DNA from: Tubiluchus corallicola
Lineage: Eukaryota > Priapulida > Priapulimorpha > Priapulimorphida > Tubiluchidae
Reading direction: 5' to 3'
Length of the DNA: 64,000 nt
Assembly: GCA_030141605.1 (NCBI GenBank)
Contig: JAQGDQ010000487.1
Location: 62,001 to 126,000 of the forward strand
The notes under the pieces were generated by a model that saw nothing but the letters and a program-made list of their open reading frames with translations, did no database searches and was not told the origin of the DNA. The translations under genes were made by a program, and so were the position numbers. Numbering within the stretch: the first letter of the stretch is position 1; every line of letters begins with the position of its first letter. Positions 24,259-35,830 of the stretch are shown here, in pieces.

Positions 24259-26841
24259 TTAGAACATAAAGTAACGCTGAGACAGAGACAGCCTGTTAGC
24301 AGGTGGGCAATCAAGTAGTAACTCCCGCATATGCTCTCTTTCGTCCTCCTCATAAACAAAAACTTTGTAAGACTGAGGATCTACTTTCATTTCTGGACAA
24401 TAATCGTTGAGCACCATATGAGCTTTCTGCAATCCTCTGCACTTACGCACTGATTCCATCTTCTTTTTTATCCCATAGGTTCTCGCTGCTCCGGACTCGG
24501 CGCACACTTGTGAAACGAAGACAACAGAATTATGAGCGACAGATCGGCCGTAAGCTCCGAACTGTTTCCGCTGCTTCACTGGCTCTGGTGTCGGAATTGA
24601 AGCATTCGGCATGCCCATTTGAGCCCAGGCAATCTGACCGCCTTTGATTATGATTTCTGGTTTTGCCCCAAAGTGGTCAGGTCTCCATAAAACGAGATCA
24701 GCCATTTTATCGACTTCGATAGATCCTATTACGTGAGACATGCCATGAGCAATTGCAGGATTTATCGTGTACTTTGCAATATAACGTCGCACTCTCATGT
24801 TATCATTTTCACCTTTTTCATGCTTCAGACGGCCTCGGAATAATTTCATTTTGTCTGCAGTTTGCCAGGTTCTGGTAATTACTTCACCAATTCTTCCCAT
24901 AGCTTGAGAGTCTGAAGATATCATGCTAATAGCTCCCATATCATGAAGAATATCTTCGGCTGCGATGGTCTCGGCACGGATACGTGACTCAGCAAATGCA
25001 ACATCTTCCTTCAAATTCTTGTCTAGATGGTGACAAACCATCAGCATATCTAGATGCTCATCAATAGTGTTCTTTGTGTAGGGTCGAGTTGGGTTAGTAG
25101 AACTTGGGAGCACATTTGGTTCTCCGCACACCCGAATGATGTCAGGTGCGTGGCCGCCACCAGCTCCTTCTGAGTGGTAAGTGTGTATAGTGCGACCTTG
25201 AAAAGCTCTGATAGTATCTTCAACACAAGCAGATTCATTCAGTGTGTCCGTGTGAATCATTACAGGGCAGTCAAATTTTTCAGCCACATTTAAACAGGTG
25301 TCAATGGCTTTGGGAGTAGATCCCCAGTCTTCGTGAAGCTTAAAACCAATGGCACCTGCTCTTAACTGTTCTTCAAGCTCTTCTGCCACTCCACGAGTTC
25401 TAGATGTGTTACCTTTTCCAGTAAATCCAAAATTAAGTGGAAAGGCATCAGTGCTCATAATCATATGTTTGATATGGTTTGGACCAGGAGTGCAAGTAGT
25501 TGCATTTGTACCTGTAGCAGGGCCAGTGCCACCGCCAAACATGGTTGTTATTCCTGAAGCAATGGCGTCTCTCGCTAACTGTGGACAGATAAAATGAACA
25601 TGGCAATCTAAGGCACCTGCTGTTAGTATCAGTCCTTCACCAGCAATTGCTTCAGTGCCGACACCTACGACCATATGCGGCATAACTCCGGCCATTACAT
25701 CAGGATTCCCAGCTTTACCTATACCAGCAATTTTACCATTCTTTATTCCAACATCTGCCTTTACAATTCCCAGTACTGCATCAATAACAAGTGCATTAGT
25801 AATAACAGTATCCAGTGCGATGTAGTTGCTTACCTTTGCTGACTGTCCCATGCCTTCTCTTAGCACTTTCCCACCTCCAAATTTACATTCATCTCCATAC
25901 ACGGTAAAATCCCTTTCTACTTCAATAAGAAGGCTAGTATCCCCTAAGCGTATTTTGTCACGGACAGTTGGACCGTATGTTCTGGCGTACAACTGTTTGG
26001 GCATTGTGCAATGGTAATCAACAGCAGCTTCTTCTGTGCCTTCTTCTGCCTGATGTTCAAACCCAAGTTCTCTAACTTTTTCCATAATTGCTATTATGTT
26101 ATCTGGCTCAACTTGCCCATCACATAAACCATTTCCACCACGGATAATCTTGTCCCCATCAATTTCACACAAAGGCACAGTTTTTGTCTCTCCTGGTTCA
26201 AATCTAATGGCTGTACCAGCAGGGATATTCAACCGGAAACCGTAAGCGTTATGCCGATCAAAGCGAAGAAATCTATTGGTTTCAATAAAGTGGTAGTGAC
26301 TTCCTACTTGTATCGGACGATCGCACATACTCGTGACAGTCAGCATTTTCTTTACCCTACCGTAATTCATCTCGATGCTTCCTTCAGGGCAAATAATTTC
26401 TCCAGGTACAACATCCACAGGTGCATCAACCGATTCTCCCACCGCAGTCTCAGAAGAGCTCGTACTGGTACCAAACACAGCTACATCAGGAACAGGTAGA
26501 AAGCTTCCATAAAGTGCCTGTTCTAGGTTACCGTTTTCCCTGCAGATTGGATTGTGCACCGTAACAAGTTTAGTTCCATCTGCAAACGTTGCTTCCACTT
26601 GCACTTCACGAATCATATCCGATACATTTGGCATTACCTGTCGGTATCCCAATAATTCTCGTCCCTTACTCATTAGATCTGCAACACTGTGTCCATCTCT
26701 GACGTATTCCTGAATTTGGGATGCAATGAGCGCAACAGCTTCAGGGTAGTTCAACTTTAGTCCTCTTGCAAGCCGCTTCTGAGCCAAAAATCCTGCCTGG
26801 TGCACCAAGAGACTTTCCAATTCTCTAGGACTCAACTTCAT
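24259..26841 (-). CDS. URE: Urease, fused gamma-beta-alpha chain, intronless, complete active site
   Basis: An 860-residue single-exon ORF. Urease hydrolyses urea to ammonia and carbamate with a di-nickel centre. Domains run in the plant/fungal fused order: UreA-like about 1-100, a short Ser/Val-rich linker (about 125-147), UreB-like about 148-260, and UreC-like about 283-860. Nickel ligands fall at His414, His416, carbamylated Lys501, His530, His556 and Asp644. The last four intervals equal those of Klebsiella UreC (K217, H246, H272, D360). The interval from the HxH pair to the Lys is four residues longer, because of a small insertion near 490-494. The mobile-flap Cys603-His604 pair is intact, and the chain ends in the usual LSQRYF-x-F. 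An in-frame TAA four codons upstream fixes the start. No accessory protein (D/E/F/G) is encoded in the window. Neighbours are spliced animal genes. Confidence 0.96.
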   Translation of the reverse strand: MKLSPRELESLLVHQAGFLAQKRLARGLKLNYPEAVALIASQIQEYVRDGHSVADLMSKGRELLGYRQVMPNVSDMIREVQVEATFADGTKLVTVHNPICRENGNLEQALYGSFLPVPDVAVFGTSTSSSETAVGESVDAPVDVVPGEIICPEGSIEMNYGRVKKMLTVTSMCDRPIQVGSHYHFIETNRFLRFDRHNAYGFRLNIPAGTAIRFEPGETKTVPLCEIDGDKIIRGGNGLCDGQVEPDNIIAIMEKVRELGFEHQAEEGTEEAAVDYHCTMPKQLYARTYGPTVRDKIRLGDTSLLIEVERDFTVYGDECKFGGGKVLREGMGQSAKVSNYIALDTVITNALVIDAVLGIVKADVGIKNGKIAGIGKAGNPDVMAGVMPHMVVGVGTEAIAGEGLILTAGALDCHVHFICPQLARDAIASGITTMFGGGTGPATGTNATTCTPGPNHIKHMIMSTDAFPLNFGFTGKGNTSRTRGVAEELEEQLRAGAIGFKLHEDWGSTPKAIDTCLNVAEKFDCPVMIHTDTLNESACVEDTIRAFQGRTIHTYHSEGAGGGHAPDIIRVCGEPNVLPSSTNPTRPYTKNTIDEHLDMLMVCHHLDKNLKEDVAFAESRIRAETIAAEDILHDMGAISMISSDSQAMGRIGEVITRTWQTADKMKLFRGRLKHEKGENDNMRVRRYIAKYTINPAIAHGMSHVIGSIEVDKMADLVLWRPDHFGAKPEIIIKGGQIAWAQMGMPNASIPTPEPVKQRKQFGAYGRSVAHNSVVFVSQVCAESGAARTYGIKKKMESVRKCRGLQKAHMVLNDYCPEMKVDPQSYKVFVYEEDEREHMRELLLDCPPANRLSLSQRYFMF

Positions 26842-26858
26842 CTTGAGAAGTTATTTAA
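26842..26858 (-). promoter_or_regulatory. Splice acceptor and 5'-UTR start just upstream of the urease ATG
   Basis: In gene sense the sequence reads TATTTTTTCCAG followed by 17 untranslated bases and the ATG. The pyrimidine tract and CAG suggest that the untranslated leader is spliced, although the coding part has no intron. A matching donor is proposed near 30082. This is inference without transcript data. Confidence 0.45.
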
Positions 26859-27999
26859 CTGGAAAAAATATAGAAAGAATCATGTGAAATGGTTGTGGTG
26901 AAATTGAAGCTTGGATCATTATCAAGGTAATAGCTCCTAGACAGACAGATACAAAGTAAACCGGCAGAGGTATCTTAACCATTCCAAGTACAGAACCAGG
27001 TGACGACCCATCTAGTCACAGATAACTTCACCATCATTCTTGGCTTGGTTGCCACTCATCTCATGACCACTTGACTATTTATTGCCTCAAAACGTTATCT
27101 ATGTTTATAGTCATAAGGTGTATAGCGGGTGTCACTTTATGCACACACATATCTATTCTGTAATGATATTCTCATCAATTACTTCTAAGTAGTAAACACG
27201 TAGCAGAGCACAGTCAGCTACATGTGTAGCAAGGCAGCATCAAATGAAGAAGTAGTAAAGTGTGTTTTGCTTTTCTGATAATTTTTTAATTTAAAAAATT
27301 TCAATGCTAAGCTATGAGTTATAGAACCTATTAATTGAAACTTTCAATGCCAAGAAATAAAAATCTGATCGGTGTACTTTGCTGTTTTGGCTACACCAAC
27401 ATAGCTACTATTGTCTAGAGTCTACTTGTAACTTGCATTTATCAAAGACAGTTCTACAGTTCTCTTTTTTTATACATTTCAACACTCTGCACATTTAAAT
27501 TGTAATAGTTAACCGCTGTCTTAGATGGGTTTTAATGGGAACAGAACTTTGCTCATTATGAATGATAATCATCCAATGATGAGATACTGAATCCATGAAG
27601 ACAAAGATAACTTAACCATGATCTAATGGGTATACAATGTCCCTCAATGAGGAAATAAGATTAGCATGTGGTAGAACCGTAGAGTAGCAGATGAAACAAC
27701 TCAGATAAAACAATTACTCTTTTGGGTGGCCTATGCATTAAGCGGTGGTGTTTTCACCTTGTACAGGTCTCCCAGGTCAATTTATTGAGTTGCATCCTTT
27801 TACTGATGTGTCAATTTGTTATGTCTAAAATAATAAATATCAGAAGCTTTCTTCTTGGCAATCACCTATCTATTTACTAACTGTTGTAATTGTTTAACTG
27901 CTACGTGCTTTATTGTCTTCATTATTATTTACAGGCAGATTCACTATAAATATGTATGCAACTGAAGAAATGTGTGGCTCAACTGGCAATTAGAAATTA
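26859..27999. other. Urease 5' flank or leader intron, no gene recognised
   Basis: AT-rich, without coding ORFs or recognisable transposon ends. It leads into the 1,041 bp tandem duplication. Confidence 0.35.
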
Positions 28000-29040
28000 C
28001 TCACATAGCCAGGCATTCAGACAATAGTAAATTTAAATAAACTGTGCTGTGACCAACTGTTTTAAAATGTCCGTAACAGGCTCGAGGGATTTCACAAAAT
28101 ACGTTTTATCATATACCATGTAAAAGTATACTGAATAATGTGCAATGATGAGTTATACCAGAAAGCATTTAGTTACCTAACTGTCGATGGCATAGTAAAG
28201 AAATAGTAAGGAAGCTTCGTCAAACATTCCTACAAAATTATGAAAGGTGTTCCAACCAAGTGGAGTAGGAGAAAGCAAACATTTGCAAAGTGATTAGTTG
28301 ATAGGCGAAAAAAGCTAACTGATAAAGTAGTTTAATCCTCCAGTCCTGCCCACTTAGTCTTATCGTGACAGACACAGGAAACGCAATCTAGAAAAATATG
28401 TTGACCCTCGACTGCCTCACAATGGCAATAGGAAGTCTTGTGCAACAATTCATTATCTCAGCACTAGTGGAAAAACATGTTTTACATCTAATTAAAATGC
28501 ACATGAATGAGTAATGAACAAACTATTACGCTTAACCTTCATTCTTCAATAGTAATGGCAACCAAAAATAATGCGCCAGTATACAGTAAATGGTAATGGG
28601 GTGAATTTTTTCACGTAGACTTGGAAGCGAAAAACAATTTCATTGATTTTTTAAATTACCTGGAGAAATTGTTATGATTTAAATTTTTTCAAAAGCCATC
28701 ATATTGCTAGATTCAGTCAACCATTTTTTCACTTACTGCTTAAAAGTGCAAGTTAGATACCTAGAATAACTTTGCATAGGTTTTCAACCCCAAACCAGTT
28801 TTTTTCAATGGTGGCTACAGTGCTGCACAAGATTCACCAATTTTTTTCCTAATCACACCTAGCTGTCTGATCTACCTGAACCTGATCTAGTCTCGACTGA
28901 CTATAAAAATGATTCCTGGCTAAAATGAACCTGGCAGTTTGTGATATTACACTATTACTTGTTTCAGTTTGTCATTTTGTGTTAATTTTTATTTAGGATT
29001 AATTTTGCCATTAAACTTGTAACTGTAATTATTTAACTTA
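28000..29040. repeat. 1,041 bp tandem duplication, copy 1
   Basis: From CTCACATAGCCAGGC to ...TTATTTAACTTA. It is repeated immediately at 29041-30081 with the same length and about eleven single-base differences seen by eye (about 1 percent). No ORF above 60 codons and no terminal inverted repeats are present, so it looks like a recent segmental tandem duplication rather than a transposon. Confidence 0.95.
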
Positions 29041-30081
29041 CTCACATAGCCAGGCATTCAGACAATAGTAAATTTAAATAAACTCTGCTGTGGCCAACTG
29101 TTTTAAAATGTCTGTAACAGGCTCGAGGGATTTCACAAAATAAGTTTTATCATTTACCATGTCAAAGTATACTGAATAATGTGCAATGATGAGTTATACC
29201 AGAAAGCATTTAGTTACCTAACTGTCGATGGCATAGTAAAGAAATAGTAAGGAAGCTTCGTCAAACATTCCTACAAAATTATGAAAGGTGTTCCAACCAA
29301 GTGGAGTAGGAGAAAGCAAACATTTGCAAAGTGATTAGTTGATAGGCGAAAAAAGCTAACTGATAAAGTAGTTTAATCCTCCAGTCCTGCCCACTTAGTC
29401 TTATCGTGACAGACACAGGAAACGCAATCTAGAAAAATATGTTGACCCTCGACTGCCTCACAATGGCAATAGGAAGTCTTGTGCAACAATTCATTATCTC
29501 AGCACTAGTGGAAAAACATGTTTTACATCTAATTAAAATGCACATGAATGAGTAATGAACAAACTATTACGCTTAACCTTCATTCTTCAATAGTAATGGC
29601 AACCAAAAATAATGCGCCAGTATACAGTAAATGGTAATGGGGTGAATTTTTTCAAGTAGACTTGGAAGCGAAAAACAATTTCATTGATTTTTTAAATTAC
29701 CTGGAGAAATTGTTATGATTTAAATTTTTTCAAAAGCCATCATATTGCTAGATTCAGTCAACCATTTTTTCACTTGCTGCTTAAAAGTGCAAGTTAGATA
29801 CCTAGAATAACTTTGCATAGGTTTTCAACCCCAAACCAGTTTTTTTCAATGGTGGCTACAGTGCTGCACAAGATTCACCAATTTTTTTCCTAATCACACC
29901 TAGCTGTCTGATCTACCTGAACCTGATCTAGTCTCGACTGACTATAAAAATGATTCCTGCCTAAAATGAACCTGGCAGTTTATGATATTACACTATTACT
30001 TGTTTCAGTTTGTCATTTTGTGTTAATTTTTATTTAGGATTCATTTTGCCATTAAACTTGTAACTGTAATTATTTAACTTA
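29041..30081. repeat. 1,041 bp tandem duplication, copy 2
   Basis: Head-to-tail second copy. Its right boundary (AACTTA) falls within the candidate GTAAGT donor read on the minus strand at 30082. Confidence 0.95.
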
Positions 30082-30082
30082 C

Positions 30083-30240
30083 CGATACCAAACAATGCTA
30101 GTTGGTGAGTCGACTTTCCACGGCAAGGAATTCAATTTAGAATGACCGGTATTGTCCACTAATCACTACGGAACAATACTCGAGTTAAATTTACAAATCA
30201 AGTTATAGTATAAGGATGGGTTTAAAAGACTGCAAAACGC
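30083..30240 (-). promoter_or_regulatory. Candidate non-coding first exon / promoter region of urease
   Basis: On the minus strand GGTATCG|GTAAGTT makes a strong donor with its last exonic base at 30083. Splicing to the acceptor at 26859 would remove 3.2 kb, including both duplicated copies. The exon's upstream limit is unknown and the end given is arbitrary. It could also be unrelated to urease. Confidence 0.25.
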
Positions 30241-30359
30241 TTGCAGCAAAGAATTAGTATAATGATACGTTTTGAGAAGTTAGTAACTAGTACTCTGCCT
30301 ACCAATACCGGTTTAATACAGTTGCAACGAAGCTTGCTGCGGCCTTTGCCAGGGAAATG

Positions 30360-30479
30360 TAAAAACCGTAGATATTTATATTACTACGTAATCCCTAGAT
30401 AGGACACACCATTTAAACAACTAGCGGTGGTAGTCTAGACTAGAGATCATCTAAGTAATATTATTATCTACGGTAAAAA
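30360..30479. mobile_element. 108 bp MITE with TIRs and 6 bp target-site duplication
   Basis: The element at 30366-30473 begins CCGTAGATA and ends TATCTACGG, with imperfect inverted repeats over about 35 bases per side. It is flanked on both sides by TAAAAA (30360-30365 and 30474-30479). It has no coding capacity. The superfamily is not determined. Confidence 0.75.
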
Positions 30480-32687
30480 CTCAAGGCTAAGAAGAAATCA
30501 AAACAAACTTCGACCAGGCAGGTTTGATGCGATTTCGACAATTTCTAACGACTCACGGCAATAACGTCAAATCACTCTCGTTGACTGCCAAATCAGCGTG
30601 TAAGGTTTTTCACACCCCTGCAGAGCTTAATTAGCGCAATACTTTCGGGATATTTAGCTGCAGCTGCATATTGCCGAACATCATACTGTTATGAAAAATA
30701 CCCCACTTTTCATTAGTTACAAGGAGAAACATTGGCCTGGTTCTATATTTTATTATTGTCGATTGAAATTTTAAGTGTAAATACATAGGCTAGTTTTGTT
30801 TATTGCAGGAAGAAATGCACAATGCTTATGTCTACGAGTCGCTGGTTAATCCGTTTTGCTATCAAGAAAATAATGCAGTTATGACTTTGCAAGTTAGGTA
30901 AAAAAACAACAACAATATGATTAACTTTGAAGAAGGACAAATTAACCTGACGAGGTTATGCCGATCATATAACGCTGCTTTCACATTCGCAAACATCAAA
31001 TGGCGTATCTGAACAAAGTTGAGAAGAAATTTATAACTTCAGATTATTGAAGCCCGTGTGAGCAGGTATAAAATTTAATGATTCAAAGTTAACCAGCATG
31101 TAAAAAGTGCATCCTGAACATCTCTAAGTCGGTTTGCACAAGTTGTACTGAATATGTACCCTAGTCAGCCTTGGTCAGCAATAGATCAGACCAAACTGCA
31201 AACTTGAACTCATCCAGGAATCTGTGACAACTGTGATTATGAGTAAGTGAGCACCCTTGTAAATATCCCATATTTAGGCATAATGTTTTCAGTAGTTTTC
31301 AGGCAAAATGTTTCCTTTTGTGGCCGGCCTTTGTAATCTTTGCTGACATCTTCATGGTCTAAATTAATTCAAACGTGGTCAAAATTTATATTATATATCA
31401 ACATAATATCAGTTAATTTTGCGGTATTGTTCTGATTATAATCATAGTTAAAATATGCCATTGGGATTTGTGTAACTCGGACAGTTGATATAAAGGTCGT
31501 CTATGGAACGGAACAATCAAATTTATTCCATTTCATCAGCTTAGCAAACGAAAAAATGCAAAAACTGGATAAACCTTGCAAGCAAACACATGATCAATGA
31601 TCAGTCAAATATAGAAAAAATATGTTGCTGGCATGTTATGTTTAAAGGCAAGAGGGAATTAAAATTTTTGTTGCTCATTTATTTTAAAGCTAGGCTAACT
31701 GGCATGTGTTCTTTATTATAATACTTATTCCTCTGCAATTTCTAGTGCTTTGAAACTTCGTCTCTACATTCTGCCTAATTTGAAGAGACATTTTTTGGCT
31801 TCTTGGTGTGTTAATTTTGTATAAAAATAATTGCTGCTCTGCAAATTTGTGTATATGGAAAAGCACAGTCGGTTTATTGCTGATTAGATATTAAATTAAT
31901 TGTCATGTCGTTTACTAAACAACAGTAACTGTTGTTATCCGGCATAACTGTTGTCCCGAATGCCGCTAGGCATGCTCATGTCACAGTGGGGTGGAGCGAT
32001 AGAACAATATGCTTGACATCAATTATTAGAAAGTGGCAGGAAAAATTCTCTAAATTAGTCTGTTAGATTGTGACACACTTTCTGTATATTACTAAACAGA
32101 CAAACAGCTGTGAATTTAAATTTCATTAATACCTTTATCATCCATTCTGTAAATATCTAAAATCTGTTGTTAAAACAGATCAAATTGGCAGCTAGAAAAA
32201 AGTCAAGAACAATGATAATGCCATTGTTCTCCGTAATTGTGTAATAGACGTTAGATTTAATCGACTCAAAAAATATGTCTGTGGGCAACCAATTTCACCT
32301 GTAAAAGGTGTACATAGTGTTTAATGTAAAGCTATAATCAGTGTAGATATCGAATTCTATGGTTGGGTGCCTCTTTTTTTGTAATCTCTATTTCACCAAT
32401 ACTAGTTGCAATTCACAGAATATCATCAGCATATTGCATAGGTAACAAACTTGACGAAGGAGACCCAAAAATTGCATAATTATATATTCTTGCTAAAGAG
32501 GTTGCATGCACAGATTGAATGTGGATCTACAATTTTATAATTTATTATCTGAAAAGAGTAAACTGTTCAAATGTTTCGAGAACTGAGCTAACATTTTGCC
32601 AAAAACCGTCTACATTTTTGATTCAACAATCATTTTTTTATTTTCCAACTTTATTAATTTTATTTGTAACTGCATTAATTATGTGGG
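30480..32687. other. Intergenic, no feature recognised
   Basis: AT-rich DNA with no ORF of coding quality, tandem array or identifiable transposon end. Confidence 0.4.
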
Positions 32688-32857
32688 AGTGGGAGTGTGA
32701 GTGGGTGTCGTAGTGGGAGGGAGTCTGAGAGTGGGTGTGGGAATGGGAGTGGGAGGGACTGTGGTACTGGGAGGGAGTGTGAGAGTGGGTGTGGAAGTGT
32801 GAGTGGGGAGAGCGAGTGGGAGTGGGATGGAATGGTAGTGAGGGAGGGGGTGGAGTG
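32688..32857. repeat. G-rich (GAGTGG/GTGGGA)n minisatellite
   Basis: Degenerate hexamer repeat with many GGG runs on the + strand (TGGGAGTGGGAGTG and variants). It could form G-quadruplexes. The open frames on both strands here are by-products. Confidence 0.85.
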
Positions 32858-33019
32858 GGGAACATCAAAACTGCACAGATTTAAGCAAAATAAACAATTT
32901 TATTAAAAACAGTAAAGAAGTTTCATAGCAACAGACTCAACAGCTTAAGATGGTAATGTTACAGCTGGCTTACAACAGGGAAGTCCAGACTGGGCGGAGG
33001 TTAACAGTTAAGTAGTTAA

Positions 33020-33190
33020 GTAGTAAGTGACAGAGGGGAGTGTTGGCACAATTGAATCCATAGTGCCCTTATAGAGGGCAAGAGAGCAAGGGAGTGAGTC
33101 CGGGAGAGGGAGGAAAGGCTCGATTGAGGGAGAGAGAGGAATGGGTCAAATGTTTGAGTGTGTGAGTCACAGGGATGAGAGGGATGCACT
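33020..33190. repeat. Purine-rich low-complexity tract
   Basis: GGGAGAGGGAGG/GAGAGAGG-rich sequence 160 bases past the G-rich minisatellite. Confidence 0.6.
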
Positions 33191-33744
33191 TTGCAGTAAT
33201 ACACACACATTCTTTATGCATTTTTCGGTGCAATTATCGTTTGAGCTGATGTTTAGCTAATCTCGTGTTTTTTTTCATTTTCAGTTTAAAGTCTATTTTT
33301 GTAAGACTTGCAAATAAACTAATTTGTATTTAAACAAATCAGTTAGTTATTGTCACAGATTGTTTAAACTTAATGGATAATATAATATAATTACGGAATA
33401 AACGAACTTATAAACAATTTTCAAGCAGTTTTGGAGAACAGGTAATTAATTATTGTACTTAGTAGTACTAGTAATTGGTAAGTCTTTATATACAGTTTCG
33501 TTGTGCGCATGCGCATTGCTGCAGGCCAAAGGTTAAGCAACAATCCACGTAATATCGTACAAAGTGACGTACATAACTATACTACATTTGTTGTATATCT
33601 GCTTCAACATAAAGCCGCAGGCTCGAGTCCTGTATCAAGATATTATCTGCTTTGTTTTTACTCTTTTTTCGTATCGGAACACATCAGATGAAAGACTTAA
33701 CTTTAATGACGTTCATTTGTTGGCGTTTTGCTAGGACATTTGCA

Positions 33745-34375
33745 CTCTGGCCTTACAGGACAAGAACAGGGATACCTAAGGTGGGTTTCAGAAAAATCGC
33801 CTTTAAAAATAATGCTACTTTACTGAAATTTTATGCGTATATCATACTTGTGCTAAAGGAAATTTTTATTTGTTTTCATTTTAAATCTCCTGCTGTTTCC
33901 AAGTCGCCATTACATGACGTCACCTACGCAAAACATAAATCAGGGGAAGAAAAGGCAATGTTAAACTATGCCCCAAAAAGCTTTCCTTGCAAATTTATGT
34001 TACTAGTATTTCACTAGCCTTAACCAGTGTTTTATTTAAAATGTTTTCACAAATTGGTAAAATGTCGTTGACTCACCTCCAGGGTGCGCCAATCACTAAC
34101 CAAAAACATATTTTTAATCTTATTGACAAGATACAGTAATTTAAGATTTTACTTAGTCAGTGACGTGTGCGCTACGAATGCTCTGATTATTTTTTCAAAC
34201 TTTACACAATGTTATCTAAACTTGTTTCAAATGACCTACCATCAAAATGGCGTTACTGCCGACGGAAGTGATGTGGCAGTACAGTACGTAAGTGGTACAA
34301 AATTTCAAGACCATTTTTAAGCTTTATGTAAGTGGAGGGTAATTTTTGTGCTTTATGTAGTGGTATCGACTTGCA
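33745..34375 (+). mobile_element. Dispersed repeat of family A (copy 1)
   Basis: Begins ACAGGACAAGAACAG... then GGTTTCAGAAAAATCGC. Its inner parts match, in reverse, 63465-63900 and 44215-44405. Its second half matches 59925-60255 directly (for example TGATTATTTTTTCAAA followed by ACCTACC.TCAAAATG). It contains TGACGTCA near 33915. The right terminus is not resolved. Confidence 0.6.
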
Positions 34376-35060
34376 AAAACTGACTCACAGCAGCACATAA
34401 CAGTATTTCAATATAAACAAAGTTAATCGACGACAAGTATATAATTTATTTAAAGACAGTTTTTAATTGTAAAATGTTGCAATTCCCAAAACTAATACAA
34501 TTGTTTGTAAACTTGGTGCACTAAAAATAATCATTTTTTCTTCATTAACAGACTTGTTTCGAGAATTTGCGGAATCAGATTTCAGCTGAAAGAAATAAGT
34601 TAAAAACGTTAGTTATTACAATTTCAGAATGAAGATTATTATTAACGATTTTATAAACTCACACTTAATTTAACTTTTACACCAAACTTGGAAGACAGGA
34701 AAATTTCTTCTAAGATATGAAGCCTAGGTTTGAACCAAGTGTCATGTATTGATAGTACTGCATATGAATACCATAGTAGTGCGAGTGGTTAAATTTTGTT
34801 TGGTTTAAGACCGCGAGGCATGATGGATTAAACTCGTTTCATATTAGGTAGATTGAACTAGATAGATAGAAAAATATATAGCTTTTTTACAGAGTCGAGT
34901 AGTAATGGACTCCACAATTATTAAAAGATAGCTTATTGGTCTTGAATCTCCATGGTTTTACCAAAATAATTTTTTTATTTTCAATTTCTGAACATTTCGC
35001 AACGTGCTGGGCGCAAGAAAAACGTTCGACAGTTAACGTTCGTAACTAAGACAACGTAGT
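34376..35060. other. Intergenic with one tRNA-like B box
   Basis: A minus-strand GGTTCAAACC B-box sequence near 34729 sits about 50 bases after a weak A-box-like stretch, possibly an eroded SINE. Nothing else is recognised. Confidence 0.3.
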
Positions 35061-35830
35061 GTTGCCATGCCAGAAGTCGCCTAAAACTCACAAGATTCAT
35101 AAATTATACCAATGATAAAAACTCAATAGAGGAGAAACTGAGCAGAATGGATCTCGTTGTAAACAAAAATAAAGCTAAAGAGTTTCACATAACACGCCGT
35201 GGTGATGAATCATGGCAAAGGTGCAAGTATCTCGGTAGTCTACTGGCAACAGAACACGACGTATCAAGACGGAAGATAATGGCATTATCAGCTTACTCAA
35301 AACTCACAAAAGTTTTTGAGAATAGGAAAACTTCTTTGGAAACAAAAATTAGAATATTCTCAGCCTTAGTTGAAACTGTATTTCTGTATAACTCAGAGCT
35401 CTGGACATTAAAAGCAAATCATAAAGCTGAAATCGATGCGTTTCAAAGGCAAAATTACAGAAACATTTTGGGTATTAGATGGCCAAAGAAAATTTCAAAC
35501 AAAGATCTATATGAAAAAATAAAAGAAGAACCTTGGACAAGAAAAATAAAAAGACGCTGTTTCAGATGGATTGGGCATATGCTTAGACTACCTGATAATA
35601 TTCCAGTGAAGATAGCTCTTCAACAAGCCATAGAACCAGCTAAAAACCCGCAGGAGGACAGATGTTAACATATCTAGATTTTGCACAGAAAGATTTAAAC
35701 ACTTCAGCATTGATCCTTAGAAATAAATGCACTTGGGGCACTGCGGCGAGCAGGGAGTCCTGGCATAGGGAGGTGAGCAGAATCATGTCACTGGACGTGT
35801 GATTCATTGGATGATGACGTTGATGATGAC
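35061..35830 (+). mobile_element. Non-LTR retrotransposon (RTE-like) reverse transcriptase 3' fragment, disrupted
   Basis: An ORF from 35147 to 35668 (173 codons) encodes the end of a LINE reverse transcriptase and its C-terminal extension: YLGSLLATEHDVSRR, the LYNSELWTL-type strand, ILGIRWPKKISNKDLY, and RRCFRWIGHMLRLPDN. The frame then breaks. The expected end (W-G-T-A-A-x-R-E-S-W-H-R-E-V-x-R) reappears near 35728-35803 in another frame. A GATGATGAC-type tail at about 35811-35830 closes the copy. It is 5'-truncated and dead. RTE/BovB-like is my best family guess from the tail and motifs. Confidence 0.8.

Noticed and set aside
25349-26499. 60-82-codon + strand ORFs across the urease gene
   Set aside because: Antisense shadows of the urease coding sequence.
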